A stretch of 64,000 bases of DNA, from the NCBI RefSeq assembly GCF_001637225.1, contig NZ_LVJI01000009.1, positions 1 through 64,000 of the forward strand. Reading direction: 5' to 3'. This document shows, piece by piece, positions 1 through 7,717 of this stretch. The notes beneath the pieces are model-generated. The model did no database searches, was not told where the DNA came from, and saw only the letters and a list, made by a program, of their open reading frames with translations. This stretch comes from Paenibacillus antarcticus (lineage in GTDB: Bacteria > Bacillota > Bacilli > Paenibacillales > Paenibacillaceae). Within the stretch, counting starts at the first letter, position 1; every line of letters starts with the position of its first letter. The position numbers were made by a program, and so were the translations under genes.

Positions 1-48
1 ACTATAAGGGGAGCATATCAGTTGGCCAGAGTTCCTCTTTTCGATCTA

Positions 49-228
49 TCACACAATCTTTTTCCAAGCTTTGGGTTCTATATGCTTTTTCTTCTGGAAA
101 ATCTTTTTCAAAAAACTTTCTTCCTTCTTCGCCTCAAGAATCCTTTTGACTCCTCGTATAAGGAGTACAGACCTCATCTCGTTTTCATGACTCATCTTTT
201 GAAATCCTTTAAAATACCCATTATCCAT
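49..228 (-). CDS. Small lysine-rich hypothetical protein (59 aa)
   Basis: Reads as a 59-residue, strongly basic protein starting MDNGYFKGFQ and ending KAWKKIV, with no membrane segment or recognisable domain. The ATG lies about 10 bases after an ACGGAG ribosome binding site. Upstream is a near-ideal promoter, TTGACT-18 bp-TATAAT, which is the main reason to accept so short a gene. The opposite-strand frame over the same bases has neither. The family is not recognised; a basic protein of this size could bind nucleic acid, but nothing in the sequence proves it. Confidence 0.6.
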   Translation of the reverse strand: MDNGYFKGFQKMSHENEMRSVLLIRGVKRILEAKKEESFLKKIFQKKKHIEPKAWKKIV

Positions 229-250
229 GTCTGATCATCTCCGTAGGTAT

Positions 251-280
251 ATTATACTATTTCATGAAGAATAGAGTCAA
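251..280 (-). promoter_or_regulatory. Sigma-A-type promoter of the small basic protein
   Basis: On the minus strand TTGACT (275-280) and TATAAT (251-256) are separated by 18 bases, about 25 bases before the start codon of the 59-residue gene. Confidence 0.65.
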
Positions 281-349
281 TTTTTGTCGATTATGTTCCT
301 TATGATTACCACAATATAGGTATTTCGAACTGACATTTAACTTAATTAG

Positions 350-907
350 TTAATCCTCTAATTCCACGCTTTGAATTTTCCCTTCGGTATCTACATCCCA
401 TTCGATTTCAACACCTTTGACGAGTCCGAGATTCTCATCATCTTCAATGACGATTTCACTTGGAATGTTAATCGTTTGTTGGCCCCCTTGTTCCACTTGT
501 ACATCAACCTTCTTGCCATTTACCGATAGAATAACTCCCTCGTATTCGATATGTTTCATGATGACCCCACCGTTGGGGTCAGTCATTGTAATTCGCTTGC
601 CCCCATCTGAAAGTAATTCTACTTTCTTACGATAGTTATTCTTCACTTCCACATCTTTGATTACTTTTTTAATTGTTACACCAGCTGGAATTCCCTCTGT
701 ATCTGATACCGTTGACCCTGATGGTGAATTCGAATTAGGTGGTTCCGTTGTATTATTGGTATTCGATTCTGTAGGTGCTTGAGTTTCTACCGGTGGGGTT
801 GTTCCTTCTGGTTCAGGTTGTGCCTTAGAACAGCCGCTTAAGAGCATACTTATACATAAGAGGAGAAGAAGTGATACTTGAAGTATGTTACCTTTTTTGA
901 TTATCAT
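350..907 (-). CDS. Putative lipoprotein, function unknown
   Basis: A 185-residue protein with a type II signal peptide: a basic start, a leucine-rich core and the lipobox LSGC near residue 26, so it should be lipid-anchored outside the membrane. Residues about 30-70 are a Pro/Thr/Ser/Asn-rich linker. The remaining ~115 residues form a soluble region rich in Val, Lys, Glu and Asp with predicted beta character, which I do not assign to a family. The start follows AAGGAGGAACACA, a good ribosome binding site. It is monocistronic and divergent from the flavoprotein gene to its right. Nothing identifies a ligand or an enzymatic role. Confidence 0.8.
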   Translation of the reverse strand: MIIKKGNILQVSLLLLLCISMLLSGCSKAQPEPEGTTPPVETQAPTESNTNNTTEPPNSNSPSGSTVSDTEGIPAGVTIKKVIKDVEVKNNYRKKVELLSDGGKRITMTDPNGGVIMKHIEYEGVILSVNGKKVDVQVEQGGQQTINIPSEIVIEDDENLGLVKGVEIEWDVDTEGKIQSVELED

Positions 908-1048
908 TGTGTTCCTCCTTGGGTTAACTTAGTTATAAATAGTTTTTACTAAACCTATTGATAATATGTACATTCTACCACTTTTATATTGAAGATGCTT
1001 CTACCCTTGAATAACGGACAAATAGAGTCTATAATACAAACTGCAGAT

Positions 1049-1100
1049 CCAGACAATGAATGTCTGGTTAAACGAGTAATGATCTTGTGATTTAATCACA
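1049..1100. promoter_or_regulatory. Two inverted repeats upstream of the flavoprotein gene
   Basis: CCAGACA-5-TGTCTGG (1049-1067) and the 15-base palindrome TGTGATTTAATCACA (1086-1100) lie 50-100 bases before the start. The second resembles a Crp/Fnr box (TGTGA...TCACA) but with a 5-base instead of a 6-base spacer. They are probable regulator binding sites; the regulator is unknown. Confidence 0.4.
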
Positions 1101-1145
1101 GACATTAAGGATCTATTATAGTTATTAAAATCTAGGAGGATGGTC

Positions 1146-2057
1146 ATGATGGAACAACTTATCGATGTTGGGATTATTGGTGGTGGACCCGCAGGTCTGA
1201 ATGCTGCACTTGTGCTGGGCAGAGCAAGAAAAAGCGTGGTGCTTATTGATGAAGATCGTCCACGCAATCGGGTAACTCGTGAATCTCATGGATTTCTGAC
1301 CAGAGATGGCATTAAACCGAGTGAATTACGACGAATTGCAATGGAGCAGATTCGCGCTTATCCCTCCGTCCATTTTGTAGCGGATACCGCTGTAACCATC
1401 ACGGGAACCGATGGTGATTTTCTAATTACAATCGGAGACGGAACCACCTTTCGGAGCAAAAAGTTACTGTTTGCCATTGGCATGAAGGATCTCCCTTTGG
1501 ATATTGACGGCTTGACTGCTGTATATGGTACAAGTGCCTTTGTCTGCCCTTATTGTGATGGCTGGGAATTAAGAGACCAGTCACTCGTCATGATTGCTAA
1601 TGGTGATAGAGCTCTTCACTTAGCCAAAACATTATCCGGATGGTCAAACAAACTTACTATTTGTACCGATGGCCCTGATGAATGGACGGATGAACAACGC
1701 GAGGAACTTAAGCAACATAACATTTCTTCATTTGATTCACCGATTTTGCGTATCGTATCTAATGATGGCATGGTGCAAGAAGTTGTACTTGAAGACGGTA
1801 TAATCATTCCATGTACTGGTATTTTCTTTGCACCTAAGCTCGCTACTGGATCAGACGTACCTCAAGCTTTAGGTTGCCAGATTACGGAAACAGGAACCAT
1901 CATCGTCGACAACATAGGTAAAACGAATGTACCGGGTATTTATAGTGCAGGAGATGCTTCAACGGTCATGTATCAAGTGATTACAGCTGCATCCATGGGA
2001 GCTTTGGCCGGTATAGGCATTAATAGTGAACTGCTTGAAGAGGCATGGAATAGTTAA
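1146..2057 (+). CDS. NAD(P)/FAD-dependent oxidoreductase, thioredoxin-reductase-like
   Basis: A two-dinucleotide-fold flavoprotein of about 303 residues. The N-terminal FAD motif GGGPAGL is at about residues 12-18, a redox CPYC motif is near residue 138, and the C-terminal FAD motif is GIYSAGDAS. This is the layout of the thioredoxin reductase superfamily. Many members of this subgroup are stand-alone oxidoreductases without a dedicated thioredoxin, so the physiological partner is open. Three ATGs lie near the start; AGGAGG at 1134-1139 favours 1146 or 1149 over 1140, which would leave no spacer. The gene is followed by a strong hairpin terminator. Two palindromes upstream suggest regulated expression. 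Confidence 0.88.
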   Translation: MMEQLIDVGIIGGGPAGLNAALVLGRARKSVVLIDEDRPRNRVTRESHGFLTRDGIKPSELRRIAMEQIRAYPSVHFVADTAVTITGTDGDFLITIGDGTTFRSKKLLFAIGMKDLPLDIDGLTAVYGTSAFVCPYCDGWELRDQSLVMIANGDRALHLAKTLSGWSNKLTICTDGPDEWTDEQREELKQHNISSFDSPILRIVSNDGMVQEVVLEDGIIIPCTGIFFAPKLATGSDVPQALGCQITETGTIIVDNIGKTNVPGIYSAGDASTVMYQVITAASMGALAGIGINSELLEEAWNS

Positions 2058-2065
2058 AACGCAAC

Positions 2066-2103
2066 AAAAAGTAGCCTCGGTCACGAACCGTAGGCTACTT
2101 TTG
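2066..2103 (+). terminator. Bidirectional rho-independent terminator
   Basis: A stem AAAAGTAGCCT / AGGCTACTTTT closes a 14-base loop between two convergent genes. The A- and T-rich flanks allow termination from both sides. Confidence 0.85.
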
Positions 2104-2146
2104 CTTATTTAACGTCATTTAATCTAATGTAAGTTCTCAAATACGC

Positions 2147-3280
2147 TTACTTCCAAATTTCATCGGTAATTTCCTTGATGAATGCGAGCTTGTTCCACTG
2201 CTCTTCTTCCGTAATGATATTCCCCTCTTCCGTGGAGGCGAATCCACATTGCGGGCTGAGGCAGATATGGTTGATGTCTACATATTGAGCCGCTTCTTTA
2301 ATTCTATCGATGATATCCTGTTTCTCCTCAAGCGCACCTATTTTGGAAGATACCAGACCCAATACAACCTGCTGATCTTTCAATGACTTCAATGGTGTAA
2401 AATCACCTGCACGATCCGTATCAAATTCTAGATAGTAACCATCGATATTATCGATTCCGAATAGCTCGTCTGCTATAGGCTCATATCCGCCTGAAGATGC
2501 CCAAGTAGAGTGATAATTCCCACGGCATACATGCGTAGTAATAACCAAATCAGAAGGAAGGTCAGCAATCGCTTGTTGATTAACTAGTGCAAACAGCATA
2601 GCCTGACCAGAAATATCAATACCCTCTTGTTGTCTTGCTTCCCAATAGTTCTTGTCACAGAGCATCCCCCACGTGCAATCATCCAATTGCACGCTACGGC
2701 AACCAGCATCATATAGGCTACGAATAGCAGTGTTGTAGGCACTTGCAATATCCGCCACCAACTCATCGATACTACTATAATTAGCATCGGTACTCACTTT
2801 GTTCTCTGCACGTAGAAGTTCAGCAAGAAACTGTGCAGGAGCAGGAATGGTCTGACGTGCTACAACATCATCACCTGCAACTTGTTTCAAGAATTCAAAG
2901 TGAGCTACAAATGGATGATTAGAACTACTAATTTTACCGGTTAATCGTGCAGTCTCCGCTCTTGTCTCTATTCCTTGGAATAGATACCCGTGTTCAACGA
3001 TGGCCTTTTCCACACCATCTAGTCCCCACATGAAATCAAGATGCCACCAAGAACGTCTGAATTCACCATCCGTTACCGCTTTTAGGCCAACTAATTTCTG
3101 CTTCTCAACCAATTTAATGATTTCTTCATCCTCAATCTTCTTCAACTCGTCTGCGGAGATCTCATCGTTCTGAAATTTGCTTCTAGCTTCTTTAAGTACT
3201 TGCGGACGCAGGAAACTACCTACTGTATCATATCTGAAAGGGGTGACTCCACGCTTTGCTGCATTCTCAATTGTACTCAT
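2147..3280 (-). CDS. MetE C-terminal-like methyltransferase (YxjG/YxjH family)
   Basis: A 377-residue protein matching the catalytic half of cobalamin-independent methionine synthase, about half the length of full MetE. It keeps the candidate zinc ligands: HVC in THVCRGNYH and the distal Cys in LSPQCGF. The start VTPFRYDTVGSFLRP is typical of the YxjG/YxjH group, thought to make methionine from homocysteine with a methyl donor that need not be methyl-folate. AAAGGAG precedes the ATG. No S-box leader is visible in the 116 bases upstream, unlike B. subtilis yxjG/yxjH; instead there are palindromes beside a LysR gene, suggesting control by that regulator. Confidence 0.88.
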   Translation of the reverse strand: MSTIENAAKRGVTPFRYDTVGSFLRPQVLKEARSKFQNDEISADELKKIEDEEIIKLVEKQKLVGLKAVTDGEFRRSWWHLDFMWGLDGVEKAIVEHGYLFQGIETRAETARLTGKISSSNHPFVAHFEFLKQVAGDDVVARQTIPAPAQFLAELLRAENKVSTDANYSSIDELVADIASAYNTAIRSLYDAGCRSVQLDDCTWGMLCDKNYWEARQQEGIDISGQAMLFALVNQQAIADLPSDLVITTHVCRGNYHSTWASSGGYEPIADELFGIDNIDGYYLEFDTDRAGDFTPLKSLKDQQVVLGLVSSKIGALEEKQDIIDRIKEAAQYVDINHICLSPQCGFASTEEGNIITEEEQWNKLAFIKEITDEIWK

Positions 3281-3340
3281 TTGGGTAATCTCCTTTAGTG
3301 TATATAATATATCGCTAAATAAAAGATACCACGGTTGTTC

Positions 3341-3391
3341 AGTTATAATATAACTCCAATAAGCTATATCCAGTTATAGCTTAAAGCTATA
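3341..3391. promoter_or_regulatory. Palindrome cluster upstream of the MetE-like gene
   Basis: AGTTATAATATAACT (3341-3355) is a perfect odd palindrome. Next to it are three half-sites, AGCTATA (3362-3368), TATAGCTT (3375-3382) and AAGCTATA (3384-3391), that pair with each other. They lie in the only space available for the MetE-like promoter, directly beyond the LysR gene. A LysR-type operator is the simplest reading. There is no T-tract, so a terminator is unlikely. Confidence 0.5.
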
Positions 3392-3396
3392 CCATT

Positions 3397-4302
3397 CTAA
3401 TTTTCGCCTATCGCTCTATGAAGTTCCTCAATATAGGCTGATGCGAGCTTGGTGAGCGCAACATTTTTATGAGATATCCACCCTACGTTGATCATTTCAT
3501 CACAATCCAAAGGGATAGGAATAATCTCATTACCATTCAGATCCGCGCTTAGAACACCAGTAGAGATTGTATAACCATTTAACCCTATTAACAAATTGAA
3601 GAGCGTGGACCGGTCATTTACACGAATACTTTTAGGATGTGATAACGTGCTGAGGATCTCCTCTGCGAAATGAAAGGAATTATACTCCCCTTGCTCAAAG
3701 GACAGGTAAGGATAGTGCTGTAGTTGATCGATCGTTACCATCGTCTCTTTAGCTAGGGGATTCCTATTACTAATAAAAATATGAGGTTTTGCCGTAAATA
3801 AGCTGTTAAATTGTAGCTTAGCGTCTTTAAGAAGTCTGCTTATCACCTTCGTATTGAACTCATTAAGATATAGTATTCCTATTTCACTACGCAAGCTCTT
3901 TACATCCTGAATGATTTCATGAGTTTTCGTCTCACGTAATGCCAATTCATATTCTTCTTGACCGTATTCACGCACTAAATTCACAAATGCATTCACTGCA
4001 AAAGCGTAGTGTTGGGTAGATACTGAGAAATTCTGGGGAGAAGGAAGTGCATCCAGATATCGCGCTTCCAGTAACTCCGCCTGTTCAACAACCTGTCGTG
4101 CATAACCTAGAAACTCCACCCCCTCCTTAGACAGAGAGATCCCCTTATTCGTTCGATCAAAAATAGTAATTTTAATTTCCTCTTCCAGATCCTTGATCGC
4201 ATTCGAGAGACTTGGCTGGGATATAAATAATCGCTTGGCAGCTAAGTTCATGGAACCGCGACTCGCAACCTCAATCACATATTTCAATTGTTGTAGAGTC
4301 AA
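3397..4302 (-). CDS. LysR family transcriptional regulator
   Basis: A 301-residue regulator with the classic LysR N-terminal winged helix (MTLQQLKYVIEVASRGSMN, then a helix with SQPSLSNAIKDLEEE) and a C-terminal periplasmic-binding-protein-like effector domain. The start is TTG, six bases after the stop of the monooxygenase gene, with AGAGAGG upstream; an in-frame TAG just before the TTG rules out a longer form. It forms an operon with the luciferase-like gene. The palindromes between it and the MetE-like gene make that gene its likely target, which would link the set to sulfur or methionine metabolism. The effector is unknown. Confidence 0.9.
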   Translation of the reverse strand: MTLQQLKYVIEVASRGSMNLAAKRLFISQPSLSNAIKDLEEEIKITIFDRTNKGISLSKEGVEFLGYARQVVEQAELLEARYLDALPSPQNFSVSTQHYAFAVNAFVNLVREYGQEEYELALRETKTHEIIQDVKSLRSEIGILYLNEFNTKVISRLLKDAKLQFNSLFTAKPHIFISNRNPLAKETMVTIDQLQHYPYLSFEQGEYNSFHFAEEILSTLSHPKSIRVNDRSTLFNLLIGLNGYTISTGVLSADLNGNEIIPIPLDCDEMINVGWISHKNVALTKLASAYIEELHRAIGEN

Positions 4303-4308
4303 TGAATT

Positions 4309-5331
4309 CTAGTCCTCTCTTTGTACATTCATTCCAAATGCCTCTGCAATCAGCTTGTAGGAGTGTATTCTAGCTTTCTCATCATGAATTGGACTATTGA
4401 GGAGAATTTCCCCGACATGGTAATCCTTACTCATTTGTAGTAACTGTTCCTTCACCTGAGCTGGTGTGCCAATAACCCGACTCTTGCGAATTTGTTTAAT
4501 ATGTTGTAAATCCATCTCCGTGTATGGATAATTAACTGCGGTGCTCACTGAAGGTAGGAATCGAATCTCAAGCCCTGTTCTAATACCGAGAAATAACAAA
4601 TCACTGCTTGTCGCTAATCTGTTCGCTTCTTCTTCCGTGTCTGCACAAATCACGAGTGTTGCAATCATCGAACGCTGATGATCCTTTAATACAGAATTAG
4701 CCTCAAAATGTTCGTTATAATGTTGCGTTGCCGCTTCTCCTCCAGGAGTGCCAAAGAACTCCGCGAATGCATATGAGGTACCGAGTGATGCAGCGATCTT
4801 AGCACTCTCAGCACTAGAGCCTAGTAACCAAATTTCAGGTGCCGTTGAAATGCTTGGCGCTACCATCAGTTTCTCGAACGGGTGTCCAACAGGGATTGAA
4901 TCATGTAAATAGCCGATAATATCAAGCACTTGCTGAGGATATTTATTCACATCAACGTATTTGTTTTGTTGGAGAGCTCTCGTCGCAAGTGGCATACCAC
5001 CCGGTGCGCGCCCAAGACCTAGATCGATACGACCTGGATGTAGAGCTTCCAACAATCGGAAATTCTCAGCAACTTTATACGCACTGTAATGTGGAAGCAT
5101 GATTCCGCCAGAACCAACCCGAATTCGACTAGTTGCAGCTGCCAAGTGTGCCACTAATACTTCTGGACTAGAGAACGCAAGCGCGCGCATAGCATGATGT
5201 TCAGACACCCAATAACGGGTGTATCCTAGATCTTCCGTTGCTTTTGCAAGCCGAGTCGATTGTTGAAGCCCCTCTGTTGCAGTCTGTCCTTCATTTACAT
5301 AGACCTGGTCAAGTACACCTAATTTAATCAT
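4309..5331 (-). CDS. LLM-class flavin-dependent monooxygenase
   Basis: A 340-residue luciferase-like TIM-barrel protein. Markers include YWVSEHHAM near residues 40-48, RIRVGSGGIMLPHYS and LGLGRAPGG, which are typical of the MsnO8/YhbW group of LLM oxidoreductases using reduced FMN. Single-component members of this group often act on sulfur compounds or remain uncharacterised. AGGAGAA precedes the ATG by about 11 bases. It is the first gene of a two-gene operon with a LysR regulator, and a MetE-like gene follows, so a role in organosulfur use is a reasonable inference, not shown. Confidence 0.88.
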   Translation of the reverse strand: MIKLGVLDQVYVNEGQTATEGLQQSTRLAKATEDLGYTRYWVSEHHAMRALAFSSPEVLVAHLAAATSRIRVGSGGIMLPHYSAYKVAENFRLLEALHPGRIDLGLGRAPGGMPLATRALQQNKYVDVNKYPQQVLDIIGYLHDSIPVGHPFEKLMVAPSISTAPEIWLLGSSAESAKIAASLGTSYAFAEFFGTPGGEAATQHYNEHFEANSVLKDHQRSMIATLVICADTEEEANRLATSSDLLFLGIRTGLEIRFLPSVSTAVNYPYTEMDLQHIKQIRKSRVIGTPAQVKEQLLQMSKDYHVGEILLNSPIHDEKARIHSYKLIAEAFGMNVQRED

Positions 5332-5379
5332 ATATGAACAATTCTCCTCTTCTCTGTGATGTAAGGCTTTAATTAATTA

Positions 5380-5408
5380 TAATAAAAAGCCCTTCAACTA
5401 AAGGGCTT
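5380..5408 (-). terminator. Terminator at the end of the mannan operon
   Basis: AAGCCCTT / AAGGGCTT with a 6-base loop, followed on the minus strand by a T-tract. It lies about 170 bases beyond the last gene of the large mannan operon and before the monooxygenase gene. Confidence 0.75.
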
Positions 5409-5420
5409 AATGTTATGAGA

Positions 5421-5438
5421 AATATGCCAATGCATATT
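5421..5438. promoter_or_regulatory. Inverted repeat upstream of the monooxygenase operon
   Basis: AATATGC-CAAT-GCATATT, 7-bp arms, lies about 90 bases upstream of the monooxygenase start. It is a possible operator; no clear -35/-10 pair was recognised nearby. Confidence 0.3.
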
Positions 5439-5577
5439 AAGTTTATATAAGCCAAGTTTCATTAAATAAGTTTAATGTTCCTAAAGTATAACATCTTAAT
5501 CTAGAGCAATCCAACCGATGAGATGATGCGCTTGTTGTTTCATGTTTCAACTTTATGAATTCAATCCCCTTCATCAA

Positions 5578-6672
5578 TCAACGAATGACTCCGATAAAGG
5601 CTAGCCTAAAATCGGTTCCAGTACAGTTCTCTCGATTGCCGTGGATAACTTCCAATTCAAAGTCATGGAAACCATCATCCAGATCATCTGCGATCAGTTC
5701 CATTCGGAACCAACCTTCATCAGCCACCCACGATGGACGTTCACGTGATATCACTTTCCACTCCCCTTCGCAAAGGCGATAGCGAAATTCAGCCGATGCC
5801 CGCCCGAAATCAAATCCGAGAGCTAAGCCACGACCAACGAAGGTGAACGAGAGCTTCGATCCAACAGCCGCCGTTTCTAATACTCGGTCTATCCACTCTA
5901 AGTTCACCCATCTTCGAATGATCCATGGTCCTTCGCACTTCACTTGTTCAAGAGGAAGTAATTCAACCTTCTCCCAATTCATCGGATAAAGAGCATCCGG
6001 TTTACCTGTTACGTCAGTAACTTCATCTTCTCCATGTTGAATCAAAAGTTCTTGTTCAAGAAATGCAATCACACTATGTGCATAGCTCAAACTTCCTCGC
6101 TGCGTCGGATGAAGCCCGTCAGGGAGCCAGTCCTGCCATCGTATACGTCCCTTTTGTACTTCATCAAGCGCATATTTACCCATCCAAACTGATCCCAACC
6201 TATAATGTTCTGCAAGCTTCTCCAGTTGAGAAATCGAATCTGGCACTCGTCCTTCCATCATATCATTGTACATTTCCTGACAATAGGTGTAGGTCAGCAA
6301 CAGATCCCTACCTCTCCCGTCCACAAGTTGTCGGATCAATCCCTCTCGTGTCCGACCTCGCTTTTCTTCCGGTTCTTCTGCATCATTAACCGCATATTCC
6401 ATAAATACAAGATCGCAATCTCTCTCAATTAAATCTCTTCGTGCACGGAATACGGCAAGATCACTACCCGTAGCTCCAATAGCTGCATTCTCTATCTTCA
6501 AGGTTACCTGCGGAAATCTTTCAGCGAACCAAGCAATCACAGGTTCCGGCCAATTATGACGTGGTCTTGCATCCGTAATTGAACCTCCAATAAAACCTAT
6601 CGTAAGTTCTCCTTCTTGAATCCGTTGTAACGTTCTTGTTAGACTGCTTCTATGATTCCAGATTCCTGTCAT
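5578..6672 (-). CDS. SGNH-hydrolase mannan acetyl esterase, CE17-like
   Basis: A 364-residue cytoplasmic esterase with no signal peptide. The N-terminal SGNH domain (about residues 1-215) has the block I motif GGSIT with Ser31 and the block V motif DGLHPT with Asp185 and His188. A separate beta-rich domain follows (about 235-364). SGNH first and jelly-roll second is the reverse of CE2 and matches CE17 mannan esterases with a CBM35-like tail; subfamily assignment needs a search. It should remove acetyl groups from imported mannooligosaccharides. The ATG at 6672 has GAGGTG six bases upstream and is preferred to the GTG at 6681. It is the last gene of the operon, 17 bases after the CE7 gene. Confidence 0.85.
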   Translation of the reverse strand: MTGIWNHRSSLTRTLQRIQEGELTIGFIGGSITDARPRHNWPEPVIAWFAERFPQVTLKIENAAIGATGSDLAVFRARRDLIERDCDLVFMEYAVNDAEEPEEKRGRTREGLIRQLVDGRGRDLLLTYTYCQEMYNDMMEGRVPDSISQLEKLAEHYRLGSVWMGKYALDEVQKGRIRWQDWLPDGLHPTQRGSLSYAHSVIAFLEQELLIQHGEDEVTDVTGKPDALYPMNWEKVELLPLEQVKCEGPWIIRRWVNLEWIDRVLETAAVGSKLSFTFVGRGLALGFDFGRASAEFRYRLCEGEWKVISRERPSWVADEGWFRMELIADDLDDGFHDFELEVIHGNRENCTGTDFRLAFIGVIR

Positions 6673-6689
6673 CAAGAACACCTCATTTC

Positions 6690-7655
6690 CTAGATTTCAG
6701 CAAAAAATTGAAATACTTTATCGGATAAATTAGGTAGATATTCATGTCCATATTCGTGATATAATAGTGTATCTTTCTGCGAGGTAATCTTATTGTACGT
6801 TGCAAATTGGGTAGATGGCGGACAAATCCCATCACTGAGACCCGTAATCCACAATACTTTAGCCCGAATACCATCAGCTAAATTCTGAATATCTATATAA
6901 CCAAGCCGATTGAAGATTTCATCCTCATGTAAATGATTTGGATCAAATGATCGAAAGAAGTAGACGAGTTCCTCGTAAGCACTAGTTGTAATATTGGACT
7001 CCCAAGCTCTCTTGTAGTCTGACAAAAAGGGATGTACCGGAACAACTGCTTTTACTCGCGGCTCTAATGCTGCGCAGGCAACAGCTAGTGCTCCACCTTG
7101 AGATTGCCCGTAAACACCGATTCGTTGTGAATCAACCTGATCCATCGTCATCAGAATTCTCACCGTCTGTACCGTATCCAGAAATACATTTCGATAATAC
7201 AGATTATCAGGATTTGGATCACTCAGACCACGGATAATATGACCACGAATCGTCGTCCCCTTAATATTTAAGTTATCTTCAGACAGTCCACCTTGTCCGC
7301 GACAATCTAGGGCTAGCACTGTATAACCGTGTGCCGCATAGGCAGCTTTCTCGAGCCAATCCCCGCTATCACAAGAATATCCGTGAAACATCGCGATCGC
7401 TGGACCCTGACTATTTGTTTTATGTATACGAGGTCTAGCCATCTTGCAATGAATTCGTGCACCGCCCACACCTGTGAAGTATAGATGGAAGCATTCTGCT
7501 AACTCCGTTTGGAAATCAGCAGGAACAAGTTCATATGTCGTCCCCTGCTTTTCTAATTCATGAAGACCACGATCCCAGTACACATCGAAATCTTCCGGTT
7601 TTGGGCTACTGCCCATATACGTTTTTAGTTGTTCCATAGACATTTCTAACGCCAT
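6690..7655 (-). CDS. CE7 acetyl esterase (acetylxylan esterase / cephalosporin-C deacetylase)
   Basis: A 321-residue alpha/beta hydrolase with every CE7 marker: RGQGG near residue 120, the nucleophile motif GQSQGG with Ser185, Asp275 in TGLSDG, and the final His304 in YGHEYLP. These positions are nearly those of the well-studied Thermotoga CE7 enzyme. There is no signal peptide, as usual for CE7 enzymes that deacetylate short oligosaccharides in the cytoplasm. AAGGAG precedes the ATG. Lying between a GH113 mannanase and an SGNH esterase, its natural substrates here are probably acetylated mannooligosaccharides rather than xylo-oligosaccharides. Confidence 0.93.
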   Translation of the reverse strand: MALEMSMEQLKTYMGSSPKPEDFDVYWDRGLHELEKQGTTYELVPADFQTELAECFHLYFTGVGGARIHCKMARPRIHKTNSQGPAIAMFHGYSCDSGDWLEKAAYAAHGYTVLALDCRGQGGLSEDNLNIKGTTIRGHIIRGLSDPNPDNLYYRNVFLDTVQTVRILMTMDQVDSQRIGVYGQSQGGALAVACAALEPRVKAVVPVHPFLSDYKRAWESNITTSAYEELVYFFRSFDPNHLHEDEIFNRLGYIDIQNLADGIRAKVLWITGLSDGICPPSTQFATYNKITSQKDTLLYHEYGHEYLPNLSDKVFQFFAEI

Positions 7656-7679
7656 CTTATATCTCTCCTTAATGCTGAA

Positions 7680-7702
7680 ACAGCCCGTCCATGACGGGCT
7701 GT
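7680..7702 (-). other. Intercistronic stem-loop in the mannan operon
   Basis: ACAGCCCGTC-3-GACGGGCTGT is a 10-bp GC-rich stem between the GH113 and CE7 genes. On the minus strand only TTTC follows, so it is more likely an mRNA-stability or partial-termination element than a full terminator. Confidence 0.6.
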
Positions 7703-7717
7703 CAGTCTGTATTTAGA

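Noticed and set aside
22-234. 70-codon plus-strand frame at the left end
   Set aside because: It is opposite the minus-strand 59-codon gene, which has a consensus promoter and ribosome binding site; the plus-strand frame has neither.
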